From positions 1-64,000 of the forward strand of contig JBBRPP010000007.1 in assembly GCA_038227995.1 (NCBI GenBank): DNA of 64,000 nt, given 5' to 3'. The notes below the pieces were generated by a model. That model searched no databases. It saw only the letters and a program-made list of their open reading frames with translations, and was not told the origin of the DNA. Source of the stretch: WLMZ01 sp038227995 (lineage in GTDB: Bacteria; Actinomycetota; Acidimicrobiia; Acidimicrobiales; Ilumatobacteraceae). Both the position numbers and the translations under genes were made by a program. Positions within the stretch are counted from its first letter, which is position 1; each line of letters starts with the position of its first letter. Shown in pieces: positions 42,763 to 51,765 of the stretch.

Positions 42763-44436
42763 TCACGCGTTCTGGCGGGCGAGGAGCGCAAGCAGATCCT
42801 CGACCCGCCCGACGCACGTGATGCCGAGTGAGGACAGTCGCGGCTCTGCATCGATCGGAAGGGCACCACCGGCATCCTGATTGAGAATGCCACCCATGTA
42901 GATCTGCCCTTCCCAATGTTCGACCTCGGCGGCGCGCACCAGACGTTCGCCGACCGCCAACGCGTTGCCGTTGTAGACACCGATCACGATCGCATCGGCA
43001 TCCTCTTCGGCCGCGGCTCGCATCACACCGTCGATCGACGTGTTCGAGCCGAGCAGGACGACCTCCGCGCCGACCGCCGGCATGACCCGCGCCAGCGCGT
43101 CGCGCACGAGGTCGTGCACTTCGAGCACTGCGAGCACGATTCGTCGGCCGTCGAGCCGTGGCGCGTCCTGCCTCAGCCGATCCGCAAGGCCGCGGACGTG
43201 CGACGCCTTCCACGGCTCGAGCCGAGCCACCTCGGCGGGGGCAACGAGGTCGACTCGCTGCTCCAGCTCACCCATCGTCGTCCGCCGCAGCGCGAGCAGA
43301 ACCTGCGCCGGGTCACGGACATCGACGCCGTCGTCCTCCAACGCTGCGAGTGCGCCGTTGCGGAACTCGATGGCGTACGCCGCAGTCGCGGCGCCCAAGC
43401 GTTCGAGCCGATCCCAGTCGTAGAGGTCCGGCGCCTTGCGCACTTCGCGCTCGATCTCGTGGGCCAGCAGATGAGCTTGGACGATTTCGGCCGAGCTCGG
43501 AATGCGCTCGGCCTCGGTCAACGGCACCGGGTTGACCGCGTGCCCGGTGGGCCGACGCAGTTGCAGCCCGATGTCGCACATCAACTGTGTGGCGATCGCG
43601 GCGGTGTTCCGAGCCCATGCGCCGGCTCGATGATCCACCGTGTTGCCGTAGATCATCGAGCCGATCGAGTCTCGATCGCGCAGATCATCGAGCGCGAAGT
43701 GCACCACGGCGCGGTGCTCGGGGCTCTGGATCGTGTTCCCGAAGCAGTGCGCGAGTCGAGCACCGATGAGATCCTCGACCACGTACAACTCGAGCGCGGC
43801 CCAGCCGACGTACGAACCGAAATGGGCCGCCTGCGTACCCGACCCGTCCTCGAGGTTCGAGTGCGCCATCGCGCCGTGCTCGCGCAGTGCGCCGATCGCC
43901 GCCAGGGCACGAACCGTTTCCTCTGTGACGAGGATCTCGTCGGACCCGCCGAGCAGGTCGTACGCCGTGTATTGGCCGACGTTGCCGATCGTCGTGACGC
44001 CGGCCGCCAGCGCGCGCAACGTGTTCTGGAAGCCGGCTGGAAAGCCGATCATGTAGTCGCCGAGGTGCGGCTGGACCGGAGCGGCCTCACCCAGGCGCCG
44101 CCATTCGTCGGGCTCGATGCGCGGCCCGGTCTCTTTCACCGCGAGATGGCGCTCGGTCTCGGGCACGCCCATCGCGCGGTCCATCGCCAACCCGAAGCGA
44201 TCCACGGTGTGGCCTTCCGAAGCAAGTGCACCGTGCACTTCGGCAATCGCAGCCTCCGTTGCAGGCCACGTCGAGAGGCCGACGTGCATGTGGTACATGA
44301 CGTTGCCGCGATCGCGCTGCCGCCGTTTGTGCTCGACCTCCGAACGGGCGCCATTGGCGCGAAGGTAGGCCGTCGGTGAGGCCGGAGGCGGCGCTGCCGC
44401 TCGGCCTTGGGAGACCAGCTGGTCACCCCTCAGCAC
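42763..44436 (-). CDS. Protein with C-terminal B12-binding-like domain; possible cobalamin-dependent mutase relative
   Basis: A 557-residue protein. Residues about 45-400 form an alpha/beta region with many conserved-looking motifs (GDYMIGFPAGFQNTLRALAA, GNVGQYTAYDLLGGSDE, MAHSNLEDGSG), perhaps a TIM-barrel-like catalytic part. Residues about 428-555 follow the cobalamin-binding Rossmann fold (VLAVLEVHDLVRDAL, VVLLGSNTSIDGV, YMGGILNQ), but the DxHxxG cobalamin motif reads ExHxxV with H441 kept. It could be a glutamate-mutase-like enzyme or a protein that has lost the cofactor. The GTG start follows the SDR gene by 19 bases on the same strand. The reaction is unknown. Confidence 0.6.
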   Translation of the reverse strand: MLRGDQLVSQGRAAAPPPASPTAYLRANGARSEVEHKRRQRDRGNVMYHMHVGLSTWPATEAAIAEVHGALASEGHTVDRFGLAMDRAMGVPETERHLAVKETGPRIEPDEWRRLGEAAPVQPHLGDYMIGFPAGFQNTLRALAAGVTTIGNVGQYTAYDLLGGSDEILVTEETVRALAAIGALREHGAMAHSNLEDGSGTQAAHFGSYVGWAALELYVVEDLIGARLAHCFGNTIQSPEHRAVVHFALDDLRDRDSIGSMIYGNTVDHRAGAWARNTAAIATQLMCDIGLQLRRPTGHAVNPVPLTEAERIPSSAEIVQAHLLAHEIEREVRKAPDLYDWDRLERLGAATAAYAIEFRNGALAALEDDGVDVRDPAQVLLALRRTTMGELEQRVDLVAPAEVARLEPWKASHVRGLADRLRQDAPRLDGRRIVLAVLEVHDLVRDALARVMPAVGAEVVLLGSNTSIDGVMRAAAEEDADAIVIGVYNGNALAVGERLVRAAEVEHWEGQIYMGGILNQDAGGALPIDAEPRLSSLGITCVGRVEDLLALLARQNA

Positions 44437-44455
44437 GATGTGGTCCTGCGCGGAC

Positions 44456-45319
44456 TCAGGCGCTTGATTCGGTCGTCGATTGCGGGAGAAGGTTCAGATC
44501 CGCGCACAGCTTCGGAGCATAGATCCACTTGCCCACCATCGATGGGGCGTCGGGGCTCGTTGCCAACCGTGCCACGACAGCTGCCGTCGCCTCGGCCGGC
44601 TCGGAGCCGTATTTGCCTTCGAAGGCATCGACCGGACGCAGCGCTCGCCGCTTCTCGGTGATCACGTTGCCGGGGTCGACGTTGAATGCACGGATGCCCT
44701 GGCCGGAGAACTCTGCCTCGATGCCGCCGGCCACACGTGCGAAGGCGGCCTTCGAAGCGGAGTAGGCGATGCCCCACCCGCCGGCGCCGGCGGGTGCGAC
44801 GGGATCCTGCCGGGCTGAGCCGGAGACCATGTTGATGATCCGGCCCGATCCTCGCTCGAGCATGTGTGGGACGACCTGTTGGATCAGCAGGATCTGGTGG
44901 GCGTAGTTGCCGGCCATCAGTGTCAGCAGGCTTTCGGGCGTGAGATCGAGCAGCCGGTCCATCGTCGCGCCTCCGGCGTGAACCGCATTGTTGAAGAGCA
45001 CGTCGATGCGGCCCCATTCGCGTAACGCTCGAGCCGGAGCGGCGACGATCGCGTCGGCATCGAGCAGGTCCATCTTGATCGGCAACGCGCGACGACCCTT
45101 CGCCTCGATCTCCGCGGCAGTGCGCTCGAGGCTGCCGATGATCGGCACGATCGGTTCGTCGTTGCGAACCGAATTGGGCTCGGTCCGTCCCTCGCCCTCT
45201 CGTTCGGTTCGAGCCGTGATCACGACATCGAATCCGGCCTCGGCGAGCGCAAGAGCGCTGGCCCTGCCGATGCCCCTGCTTGCACCCGTCACGAATGCAA
45301 CCGGCGTTGTTGCGGCCAT
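44456..45319 (-). CDS. Short-chain dehydrogenase/reductase
   Basis: A 287-residue SDR with VTGASRGIG and a catalytic YSASK segment. The NNAG loop reads NNAVHAGG, and there is an insert after the second strand (RTEREGEGRTEPNSVRNDEP) that is longer than in classical SDRs. The ATG at 45319 has GGGGAG 8 bases upstream and the fold begins right after it. It lies 19 bases before the B12-domain gene, so the two are probably co-transcribed and may act on the same compound. Confidence 0.88.
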   Translation of the reverse strand: MAATTPVAFVTGASRGIGRASALALAEAGFDVVITARTEREGEGRTEPNSVRNDEPIVPIIGSLERTAAEIEAKGRRALPIKMDLLDADAIVAAPARALREWGRIDVLFNNAVHAGGATMDRLLDLTPESLLTLMAGNYAHQILLIQQVVPHMLERGSGRIINMVSGSARQDPVAPAGAGGWGIAYSASKAAFARVAGGIEAEFSGQGIRAFNVDPGNVITEKRRALRPVDAFEGKYGSEPAEATAAVVARLATSPDAPSMVGKWIYAPKLCADLNLLPQSTTESSA

Positions 45320-45466
45320 CTGCTTGCTCCCCTCGATCAGCACCGGAGACATGCTCCGATTCGTTGCCATCCTGTCGCGTCGATGCTCACCCGCACTCAC
45401 TGCAGCAACCGCATCGCCCAACGCCGACTCGAATGGACGGACCGCCCGTTTCGCGCCGGCTTCAGG

Positions 45467-45859
45467 TCAGCCGGTCGATGCCTTGGCCGCGGTGAGCTCG
45501 ACCAGCAGCCCATCGGGGTCGCGGAACCGGAAGTTCCAGCTCGCGGCTTCCTCGATCAGAGCGCTCGCTTCGATGCCGGCCGCCACTGCTGCATTCCGAT
45601 GTCGTTCCAGATCGTCACGATCCTCGACCGCGAACGACAGGTGATCGATCATCCCGGCACCAATGCTGGACGGGTTCGAACTCGGTCCTGTCTGCAACCC
45701 GAACACGAAACGACCGGATGGACTCCGCAACGCGGCGTAGTCACCGCCTGTGTAGGACCCGCGCGACATGCACTCCATCCCGAGCACGGTGCGGTACCAC
45801 TGAACGCTCGCATCGATGTCACCGACGACCAGTTGCACATGCGAGAAGCCCTTGATCAC
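45467..45859 (-). CDS. VOC-family (glyoxalase/bleomycin-resistance/dioxygenase fold) protein
   Basis: A 130-residue protein with two beta-alpha-beta-beta-beta modules. Likely metal ligands are H7 (GFSHVQLVVGD), a His in DHLSFAVED and a Glu in GLLVELTA. The GTG at 45859 gives the normal family length and would put a TACATT -10-like hexamer only six bases upstream, consistent with leaderless transcription; longer starts upstream add unrelated sequence. It is divergent from the AhpD-like gene. The function could be lyase, epimerase or ring cleavage. Confidence 0.82.
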   Translation of the reverse strand: MIKGFSHVQLVVGDIDASVQWYRTVLGMECMSRGSYTGGDYAALRSPSGRFVFGLQTGPSSNPSSIGAGMIDHLSFAVEDRDDLERHRNAAVAAGIEASALIEEAASWNFRFRDPDGLLVELTAAKASTG

Positions 45860-45971
45860 GTTGTGAATGTAGCGCTCGCCGCCGATTCCCATCCGAGCGG
45901 GCGCCGAAGTCAGATGCTGCCGTGACACGTCCGTGTCGGCCACTCGCCGCATCGCTGCGTACGATCCGCGC

Positions 45972-46526
45972 ATGGCAGCCGACCTTCGTTCCGTGACCGA
46001 ATGCGCGATCCCACAACCGATGTTGACACCCGTGACGGACTTCTCGTCGGAGATGGCCGAACGGATCGAACGCTCGGGCATGAAGACGTTCTACGGTCAG
46101 TTCGGTCACGCTCCGGGGCTGATCGACAAGTGGTTCGCCTTCTACCAGCCGGTGGTCACCGACTCGACCAATCTGGCGCTGCGCACCAAGGAGCTGTGCC
46201 GGCTGCGCATCGCGGCCCGCAACGGCTGCATGTTCTGCCTCGGCAGCCGATTCCGCGACCCTGCCGGCGTTCCGGTCGTCGATGACGACGACGTCGATGC
46301 GGTGTTGGCGGGGCGACTCGACGATGACAGGTTCTCAGCCGCCGAGTCAGCGGCTTTGCGCTTCACCGAGGTCTACCGGCTCGACCACACCAAGGTCGAC
46401 AAGCAGCTCGTCGACGAGACGCTCGAGCACCTGACCGAAGCCCAGTTCATCGAGCTCGGCTTGTGCATCGCCCAGTTCACCGGCATGGGCCAACTCTTCG
46501 CGATGCTCGGTCTACCGAGTATGTGA
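45972..46526 (+). CDS. Carboxymuconolactone decarboxylase/AhpD-like protein
   Basis: A 184-residue all-helical protein with the AhpD-like redox pair C86 and C89 (RNGCMFCLGSRF) and the preceding TKELCRLRIAAR helix. The family includes alkylhydroperoxidase D and carboxymuconolactone decarboxylases; a CxxC of this type favours peroxidase or disulfide chemistry. The ATG at 45972 is used. It is followed by the convergent csoR gene after 33 bases. Confidence 0.85.
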   Translation: MAADLRSVTECAIPQPMLTPVTDFSSEMAERIERSGMKTFYGQFGHAPGLIDKWFAFYQPVVTDSTNLALRTKELCRLRIAARNGCMFCLGSRFRDPAGVPVVDDDDVDAVLAGRLDDDRFSAAESAALRFTEVYRLDHTKVDKQLVDETLEHLTEAQFIELGLCIAQFTGMGQLFAMLGLPSM

Positions 46527-46559
46527 TCCGGGGCCGTCGGTGCTCTGCGGCCCTGGCCT

Positions 46560-46865
46560 CTACGACTTCATGAGCCGCTCGATCGCCCGGGTTGCCTCGC
46601 CGACCATGTCGTCGAGGTGCTCGGGGTCGTTCGCTGCGGCGTTGGCGACACAGTGCCGCACGTGTTGTTCGAGCAGGCCGATGGCAACACCGTGCAATGC
46701 CTTGGTGACCGCGCTGACCTGAGTGAGGATGTCGATGCAGTAGGTGTCCTCGTCGACCAGCCGCTGCAATCCGCGGACCTGACCCTCGATCCGCCGGAGG
46801 CGCTTGATGTACGCGGCCTTGTCGGAGGTGTAGCCGTGACCCGTTGAGTCTGCGTGCGATTCCAT
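46560..46865 (-). CDS. csoR: Copper-sensing repressor CsoR
   Basis: A 101-residue CsoR/RcnR-family repressor. The Cu(I) ligands C43, H68 and C72 are spaced as in M. tuberculosis CsoR (C36, H61, C65). The basic helix IKRLRRIEGQVRGLQRL contributes to DNA binding. I start at the ATG at 46865; the ATG at 46877 would overlap the operator. Copper binding releases CsoR from DNA. Two CsoR-type operators lie between this gene and copZ-copA, so it should repress both itself and the efflux genes. Confidence 0.95.
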   Translation of the reverse strand: MESHADSTGHGYTSDKAAYIKRLRRIEGQVRGLQRLVDEDTYCIDILTQVSAVTKALHGVAIGLLEQHVRHCVANAAANDPEHLDDMVGEATRAIERLMKS

Positions 46866-46876
46866 TGACTCGATCA

Positions 46877-46891
46877 TACCCCTATGGGGTA
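46877..46891. promoter_or_regulatory. CsoR operator, csoR side (TACCCC-TAT-GGGGTA)
   Basis: A perfect inverted repeat with 6-base arms and a 3-base spacer, directly upstream of the csoR start. It matches the G/C-tract and TAC/GTA form of known CsoR sites. Confidence 0.85.
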
Positions 46892-46913
46892 CCTGCTCGG
46901 TGAGCGAGATCTG

Positions 46914-46941
46914 TTGCGACGAGGGTCAGCGGCGATACAGT
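46914..46941 (+). promoter_or_regulatory. Candidate promoter of copZ-copA
   Basis: TTGCGA at 46914 and TACAGT at 46936 are spaced by 16 bases. The predicted transcription start falls at the edge of the second CsoR operator, so repressor would block initiation. Confidence 0.5.
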
Positions 46942-46947
46942 GGGGCT

Positions 46948-46962
46948 TACCCCAGGGGGGTA
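46948..46962. promoter_or_regulatory. CsoR operator, copZ side (TACCCC-AGG-GGGGTA)
   Basis: A second perfect inverted repeat with the same arms as the site at 46877 and a different 3-base spacer, 19 bases before the copZ start. Confidence 0.85.
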
Positions 46963-46980
46963 TCTCGTCAGGAGCGCGAC

Positions 46981-47205
46981 ATGAGCACGAACACCATGAA
47001 CACCTCGGCCACCTTCACCGTTGCCGGGATGACGTGCGGGCACTGCGTCGCTGCGGTGACGCAGGAGGTCTCGAAGCTCGAACACGTGACGCAGGTTCAG
47101 GTCGATCTTGCGACAGGTGCCGTGACGGTTCACTCGGATGGACCGATCGATCCGATCGCGTTCGCCGCCGCCGTCGACGAAGCTGGCTACGACGTGACGC
47201 CGTGA
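46981..47205 (+). CDS. copZ: Copper chaperone CopZ (heavy-metal-associated domain)
   Basis: A 74-residue HMA-domain protein. The Cu(I)-binding motif is VAGMTCGHCVAAV, with the two cysteines of MxCxxC; VTQVQVDLATGAVTV and AAVDEAGYDV complete the ferredoxin-like fold. AGGAG precedes the ATG at 46981. It overlaps copA by 4 bases (GTGA). It should hand Cu(I) to the CopA pump or to CsoR. Confidence 0.93.
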   Translation: MSTNTMNTSATFTVAGMTCGHCVAAVTQEVSKLEHVTQVQVDLATGAVTVHSDGPIDPIAFAAAVDEAGYDVTP

Positions 47206-49430
47206 ACGTCGCCCCGGACGCACACGAGATCCAACTCGACATCGGCGGCATGACGTGCGCGTCGTGCGCCGCTCGCATCGAGAAGAAGCTGAACCGGATG
47301 GACGGCGTCACGGCCACTGTCAACTACGCCACCGAAAAGGCCAGGGTCAACTTCGCTGACACCGTCACCCCGGCCGATCTGATCGCGCTCGTGGAATCGA
47401 CGGGCTACACGGCCACCGTTCCGCAACCCGTGCACCGAAAGGACGCGGCTGCCGATGATCCCACTCGGCTGCTCCGCCGTCGCCTGACGGTCTCCGCATT
47501 GCTCGCAGCGCCCGTCATCGCCTTGGCGATGATCTCACCGTTGCAGTTCGATGGTTGGCAGTGGGTGTCGCTCGCTCTCGCCACGCCTGTCATCACGTGG
47601 GGCGCATGGCCCTTTCACCAGGCGACGTGGGCCAACCTGCGTCACGGCGCCGCAACGATGGACACGTTGATCTCGGTCGGCACGGTCGCCGCGTTCGGGT
47701 GGAGCCTGTACGCATTGTTCCTCGGCGATGCCGGAGATCTGTCGATGCGCGACAGGTTCTCGATCCGGCCCCAGCGCGGGATGGGTTCGTCGCAGATCTA
47801 CTTCGAGGTCGCCGCGGGCGTCATCGTCTTCATCCTCGCCGGGCGCTACTTCGAGGCTCGAGCCAAGCGCCGATCGGGAGCTGCCCTCAGGGCGCTGCTC
47901 GAGCTCGGCGCCAAAGACGTCGCCGTCCTCCGCGACGGTGTCGAGTCCCGGATCCCGGTCGAGCAGTTGCAGGTCGGCGATCGCTTCGTCGTTCGTCCCG
48001 GCGAGAAGATCGCCACGGACGGTGTCGTCGAAGACGGTGTGTCGGCCGTCGACGCATCGTTGCTGACAGGCGAAGCGGTTCCGGTCGAGGTCTCGCCCGG
48101 TGATGCGGTGACCGGTGCGACGGTGAACGTCGGCGGTCGCGTGGTCGTGCGCGCCACGCGCATCGGCGCCGACACCGCGCTGGCCCAGATCGGTCGGATG
48201 GTCGAAGACGCTCAGAACGGCAAGGCAGACGTTCAGCGGCTTGCCGATCGTGTCTCCGCGATCTTCGTCCCGATCGTCATCGCGCTCGCACTCGTGACGC
48301 TCGCAGTCTGGCTCGTCGCAGGGGCTGACAACTCCACGACGGAAGCGTTCACTGCAGCCGTCGCGGTGTTGATCATTGCCTGCCCATGTGCGCTGGGCCT
48401 GGCTACGCCCACCGCTCTGATGGTCGGCACGGGTCGCGGCGCTCAACTCGGCGTGCTGATCAAGGGTCCCGAGGTCTTGGAATCGACGCGCAGGGTCGAC
48501 ACGGTCGTGCTCGACAAGACCGGCACCGTCACGACCGGCAAGATGGCGCTCGTCGAGGTCATCACCACGGGAGACACCACACCTGCTGAAGCCCTGTTCC
48601 TCGCGGCGTCGCTGGAGGACGCATCCGAGCACCCGATCGCCCAAGCCATCGCCGCCGGGGCCGCGAACCGGGGCGTTGCCCTCGCTCCTGTCGAAGGCTT
48701 CACGAGCACGGACGGCCTCGGCGTCGAGGGCGTGATCAGCGGCCACGCCGTCATCGCCGGCCGTGAACGGTTCCTCGCCGATCGTTCGATGCGACTCGAC
48801 GACCGTCTCATCGCCGCCCGAGACGCGGCCGAGGCGGCCGGCCGCACCGCAATCCACGTCGGTTGGGACGGCCAGGCTCGCGCCGTGATCGTCGTGGCAG
48901 ACACCGTCAAGCCGACGTCGTCGGAAGCCATCGCCGGCCTGCGCGCCCTGGGCCTACGGCCCGTCCTGCTCACCGGTGACAACGAGCGTTCGGCCGGCGC
49001 TGTCGCCGCCGAGGTCGGCATCGACGACGTCATCGCCGAGGTCCTCCCGCAGGACAAGGTCGACGTCATTCGCCGCTTGCAGTCCGAGGGCAGTGTCGTG
49101 GCGATGGTGGGCGACGGGGTCAACGATGCTGCGGCGCTCGCTCAGGCCGATCTCGGCCTGGCCATGGGAACGGGCACCGACGCGGCGATCGAGGCCAGCG
49201 ACATCACGCTCGTGCGCGGCGACCTTCGCGCCGCGGTCGACGCGATCCGGCTTTCCCGGGCAACGCTCAGGACGATCAAGACCAACCTGTTCTGGGCGTT
49301 CGCGTACAACATCGCGGCGATTCCCCTGGCCGCGGCCGGCCTCCTGAATCCGATGCTGGCCGGTCTGGCAATGGCTTGTTCGAGCGTGTTCGTGGTCTCC
49401 AACAGCCTTCGCCTGCGCCGCTTCAACTGA
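47202..49430 (+). CDS. copA: Cu(I)-translocating P1B-type ATPase CopA
   Basis: A 742-residue P-type ATPase. Residues 1-72 are one HMA domain with C19 and C22 (GGMTCASCAAR). The actuator loop has TGE (289-291), the transmembrane metal site is CPC (394-396, IACPCALGLATPT), the phosphorylated aspartate is D438 (DKTGTVTTG), and SEHPIAQAI and GDGVNDAAAL are the nucleotide and hinge motifs. It exports Cu(I) from the cytoplasm. The GTG start overlaps the copZ stop, so the two are translationally coupled and under CsoR control. Confidence 0.96.
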   Translation: MNVAPDAHEIQLDIGGMTCASCAARIEKKLNRMDGVTATVNYATEKARVNFADTVTPADLIALVESTGYTATVPQPVHRKDAAADDPTRLLRRRLTVSALLAAPVIALAMISPLQFDGWQWVSLALATPVITWGAWPFHQATWANLRHGAATMDTLISVGTVAAFGWSLYALFLGDAGDLSMRDRFSIRPQRGMGSSQIYFEVAAGVIVFILAGRYFEARAKRRSGAALRALLELGAKDVAVLRDGVESRIPVEQLQVGDRFVVRPGEKIATDGVVEDGVSAVDASLLTGEAVPVEVSPGDAVTGATVNVGGRVVVRATRIGADTALAQIGRMVEDAQNGKADVQRLADRVSAIFVPIVIALALVTLAVWLVAGADNSTTEAFTAAVAVLIIACPCALGLATPTALMVGTGRGAQLGVLIKGPEVLESTRRVDTVVLDKTGTVTTGKMALVEVITTGDTTPAEALFLAASLEDASEHPIAQAIAAGAANRGVALAPVEGFTSTDGLGVEGVISGHAVIAGRERFLADRSMRLDDRLIAARDAAEAAGRTAIHVGWDGQARAVIVVADTVKPTSSEAIAGLRALGLRPVLLTGDNERSAGAVAAEVGIDDVIAEVLPQDKVDVIRRLQSEGSVVAMVGDGVNDAAALAQADLGLAMGTGTDAAIEASDITLVRGDLRAAVDAIRLSRATLRTIKTNLFWAFAYNIAAIPLAAAGLLNPMLAGLAMACSSVFVVSNSLRLRRFN

Positions 49431-49443
49431 GCCCGAGGGGCAG

Positions 49444-50670
49444 TCAGCCGGCAGCGCTCATCGCCGTCACCGGGAGCACCGTCGGCCACTCGACGTCGGG
49501 CAGCGCGTGCGAGAACGTGTCGTACTTCTTGACAGCGTTGGCCCGGTAGCGATCGGTCGAGTGCACCGGATCGGGGTCGTGCTCGCGGATCACCTTGTCG
49601 CCGAAGAGCTCGAGCATTTCGAGGATCTCGTCGTGATGCAAGTCCTGCGGCAGGCCGAACACCAGCTGATCACAACCCACCGACTTGTAGCTCTCGAGTT
49701 GCTCGCTGACTTCCTCCGGATTGCCGACCAGCATGTAGCCGCCGGCGATGAGCTGATCGAGGAGCACGTCCGGATCGCCGTTGCCGACGACATCCTTGAG
49801 GATGATCGGCGACGAGGGCCAGGTGATCGCGTCGGGCGACTTCGGCATCGTGTCGTGGTACAGGTTGACCATCGTGACCAGGTAGCTGTTGACTCGTTCG
49901 AGGGCGAGGCGCCTCGCCTTGTCACGATCCTCGAAGCACAGCACCCCGTTGGTCATCATCAGGTTGTCGTTCATGAACTGCCCGAGTGGTTCCTTGCAGT
50001 CGGCGATGCCCTGCTTGTACGAGTCGACCCGGCCCTTGAGGTTGTGGATCGGTTCGAAGTTGAACGCGATCGCGCCAATCCCGAGTTCGCCGGCCTTCTG
50101 GAACGTCGGCGGGTTGCCGCACGCGACCCAGATCGGCGGGTGACCCTGGCCATTCGGCTTGGGAAGCACGTTGTGCGGCGTCGGCACGGTGAAGCTGGCG
50201 CCGTGATGGTCGTAGTCGACCTGCTCCCACATCCTCGGAATCTCGCGGACCACTTCTTCCCATTCGGCCTTGGTCGAATTGGTGTCGAGGATGTTGAACG
50301 TGGCCATCTCATGGCTGCCGGCGCCGCGGCCCGTCCCCCACTCGAACCTGCGATCGGTGACGTGATCGAGCATCGCTGCTCGCTCGGCGAGACGAACGGG
50401 ATGTTCCTTGCGCGGCGACAGGCTGTTGATGCCGGTGCCGAGATGGATGTAGTCGGTCTTGCCGGCCACGAGCCCCATCACGACTTCTGGTGCCGACATG
50501 TGGCTGTACTCGGCCAGGCAATGGTGTTCGCCGAACCAGGCGTACTTCCAGTTGTGCTTGTCGGCGAAGATCGCGTATTCGGCCTCGCGCATCAACTGGC
50601 GATGCTCCCAGGCAGAGTCGTGGGCGCCGGAGCCAGGAATGTAACCGTTGAGAAAGATGCCGAACTCCAT
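49444..50670 (-). CDS. LLM-class (luciferase-like) flavin-dependent oxidoreductase
   Basis: A 408-residue TIM-barrel protein of the bacterial luciferase superfamily. Family features include the N-terminal strand EFGIFLNGY, YAWFGEHHCLAEYSH, GTGINSLSPRKEHPVRLAE (barrel strand and loop), FEWGTGRGAGSHE and a C-terminal helix with AGGYMLVGNPEEVSEQLE. The cofactor may be FMNH2 or F420. Substrates in the family range from alkanes and aldehydes to small sulfonates. It is convergent with copA, 13 bases apart, and divergent from the iclR gene. Confidence 0.88.
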   Translation of the reverse strand: MEFGIFLNGYIPGSGAHDSAWEHRQLMREAEYAIFADKHNWKYAWFGEHHCLAEYSHMSAPEVVMGLVAGKTDYIHLGTGINSLSPRKEHPVRLAERAAMLDHVTDRRFEWGTGRGAGSHEMATFNILDTNSTKAEWEEVVREIPRMWEQVDYDHHGASFTVPTPHNVLPKPNGQGHPPIWVACGNPPTFQKAGELGIGAIAFNFEPIHNLKGRVDSYKQGIADCKEPLGQFMNDNLMMTNGVLCFEDRDKARRLALERVNSYLVTMVNLYHDTMPKSPDAITWPSSPIILKDVVGNGDPDVLLDQLIAGGYMLVGNPEEVSEQLESYKSVGCDQLVFGLPQDLHHDEILEMLELFGDKVIREHDPDPVHSTDRYRANAVKKYDTFSHALPDVEWPTVLPVTAMSAAG

Positions 50671-50873
50671 GGGGAGCCTCCGTGATCGTCGTGACTGATT
50701 GAGGTGATGGCGCGCCGCAGTCGCTCGGTACGCACGCGGTCGCTCGCGTGTTCACCCTATTCGCGCAGATCGCGTTTTCGATGACGGGCGTGTCGAGTCC
50801 TCGGCCGTCAGGTCAGGGTTGGACCACGAGCGAGACCAGCCCGACGTCGTGGCGCACGTGAGACAATCGGCCG

Positions 50874-51662
50874 GTGCACGATGACGACACGCCGGAACGC
50901 AAGACCGGGACACAGGCGATCGGACGCGCCATCTCGATTCTGCGCCTCTTCGCCTCCCACGACGACCCGATGAGCCTGACCGAGGTCGCCAGATCCGTCG
51001 GGTTGACGACGGCCACGACGCATCGAATCATCTCGTCCCTCGTTCGCGAACGATTGCTGTCCAACGATCCTTCCTCCGAGCGATACAGAATCGGGCCCGA
51101 CTCGCTGTTCATGTTCGCGGCTGCGGCGCGCCGCTTCGGGATCGGCGCAGCGAGAGCCGAACTGCAGTCTTTGGTGGATACAACCCACGAAACGGCTGCG
51201 ATCGGGGTGCTCGACGGAGCCGACACCATCGTGGTCCTTCAAGTCGAGTCCGACCTGCCGCTGCGAGTCTCGCGGCCCGTCGGCACACGCGTTCCCTCAC
51301 ACGTGTCGGCGATGGGCAAGGCGATGCTCGCGGCCTCAGGCGACGACCTGCGCGAATGCGTGGAGGCACTGGGCAAGCTGCATCGGTACACCCCTCACAC
51401 GATCACGGACAAGGCCAAGCTGATCGCTGAACTCGAGCTCGCTCGCGAACGCGGTTTCGCCGTGAACGACAACGAGCGCTACGAGGGGGTACGTGCCGTG
51501 GCGGTGCCGATCGTGCTCCGCTCGCAACCAGCCCCACCGGCATCGCTCGGCCTCCAGGGCCCGAGCGAACGATTGCCGGACTCGCGCCTGAACGACGTGG
51601 TCGAGGCTCTCCGGTCCAGCGCCGCGCGTCTCGGCCTCCACCTTCCCCTCGCGTCGTTCTGA
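50874..51662 (+). CDS. IclR-family transcriptional regulator
   Basis: A 262-residue regulator with an N-terminal winged helix (MSLTEVARSVGLTTATTHRI) and a C-terminal GAF-like IclR effector domain (VGTRVPSHVSAMGKAMLAA, GFAVNDNERYEGVRAVAVPI). IclR proteins usually regulate an adjacent catabolic gene in response to small aromatic or organic acids. It is divergent from the LLM oxidoreductase gene, its most likely target. The GTG at 50874 begins the protein. I do not see an obvious operator in the 203-base spacer. Confidence 0.92.
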   Translation: MHDDDTPERKTGTQAIGRAISILRLFASHDDPMSLTEVARSVGLTTATTHRIISSLVRERLLSNDPSSERYRIGPDSLFMFAAAARRFGIGAARAELQSLVDTTHETAAIGVLDGADTIVVLQVESDLPLRVSRPVGTRVPSHVSAMGKAMLAASGDDLRECVEALGKLHRYTPHTITDKAKLIAELELARERGFAVNDNERYEGVRAVAVPIVLRSQPAPPASLGLQGPSERLPDSRLNDVVEALRSSAARLGLHLPLASF

Positions 51663-51765
51663 TTCAGAGGTGGCCGACGATCACCTCGGCTGATCGCGCC
51701 GTCGGACGCTCGTCGGACGGTCGTCTCATACCTTCGAAATCGCAAGCGACGACGAGGGAGCAGCC

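Noticed and set aside
32211..51735. The 10-mer TCATACCTTC occurring near 32214 and near 51726 upstream of two genes
   Set aside because: Flanks do not match a common promoter and two copies of a 10-mer in 64 kb are not convincing evidence.
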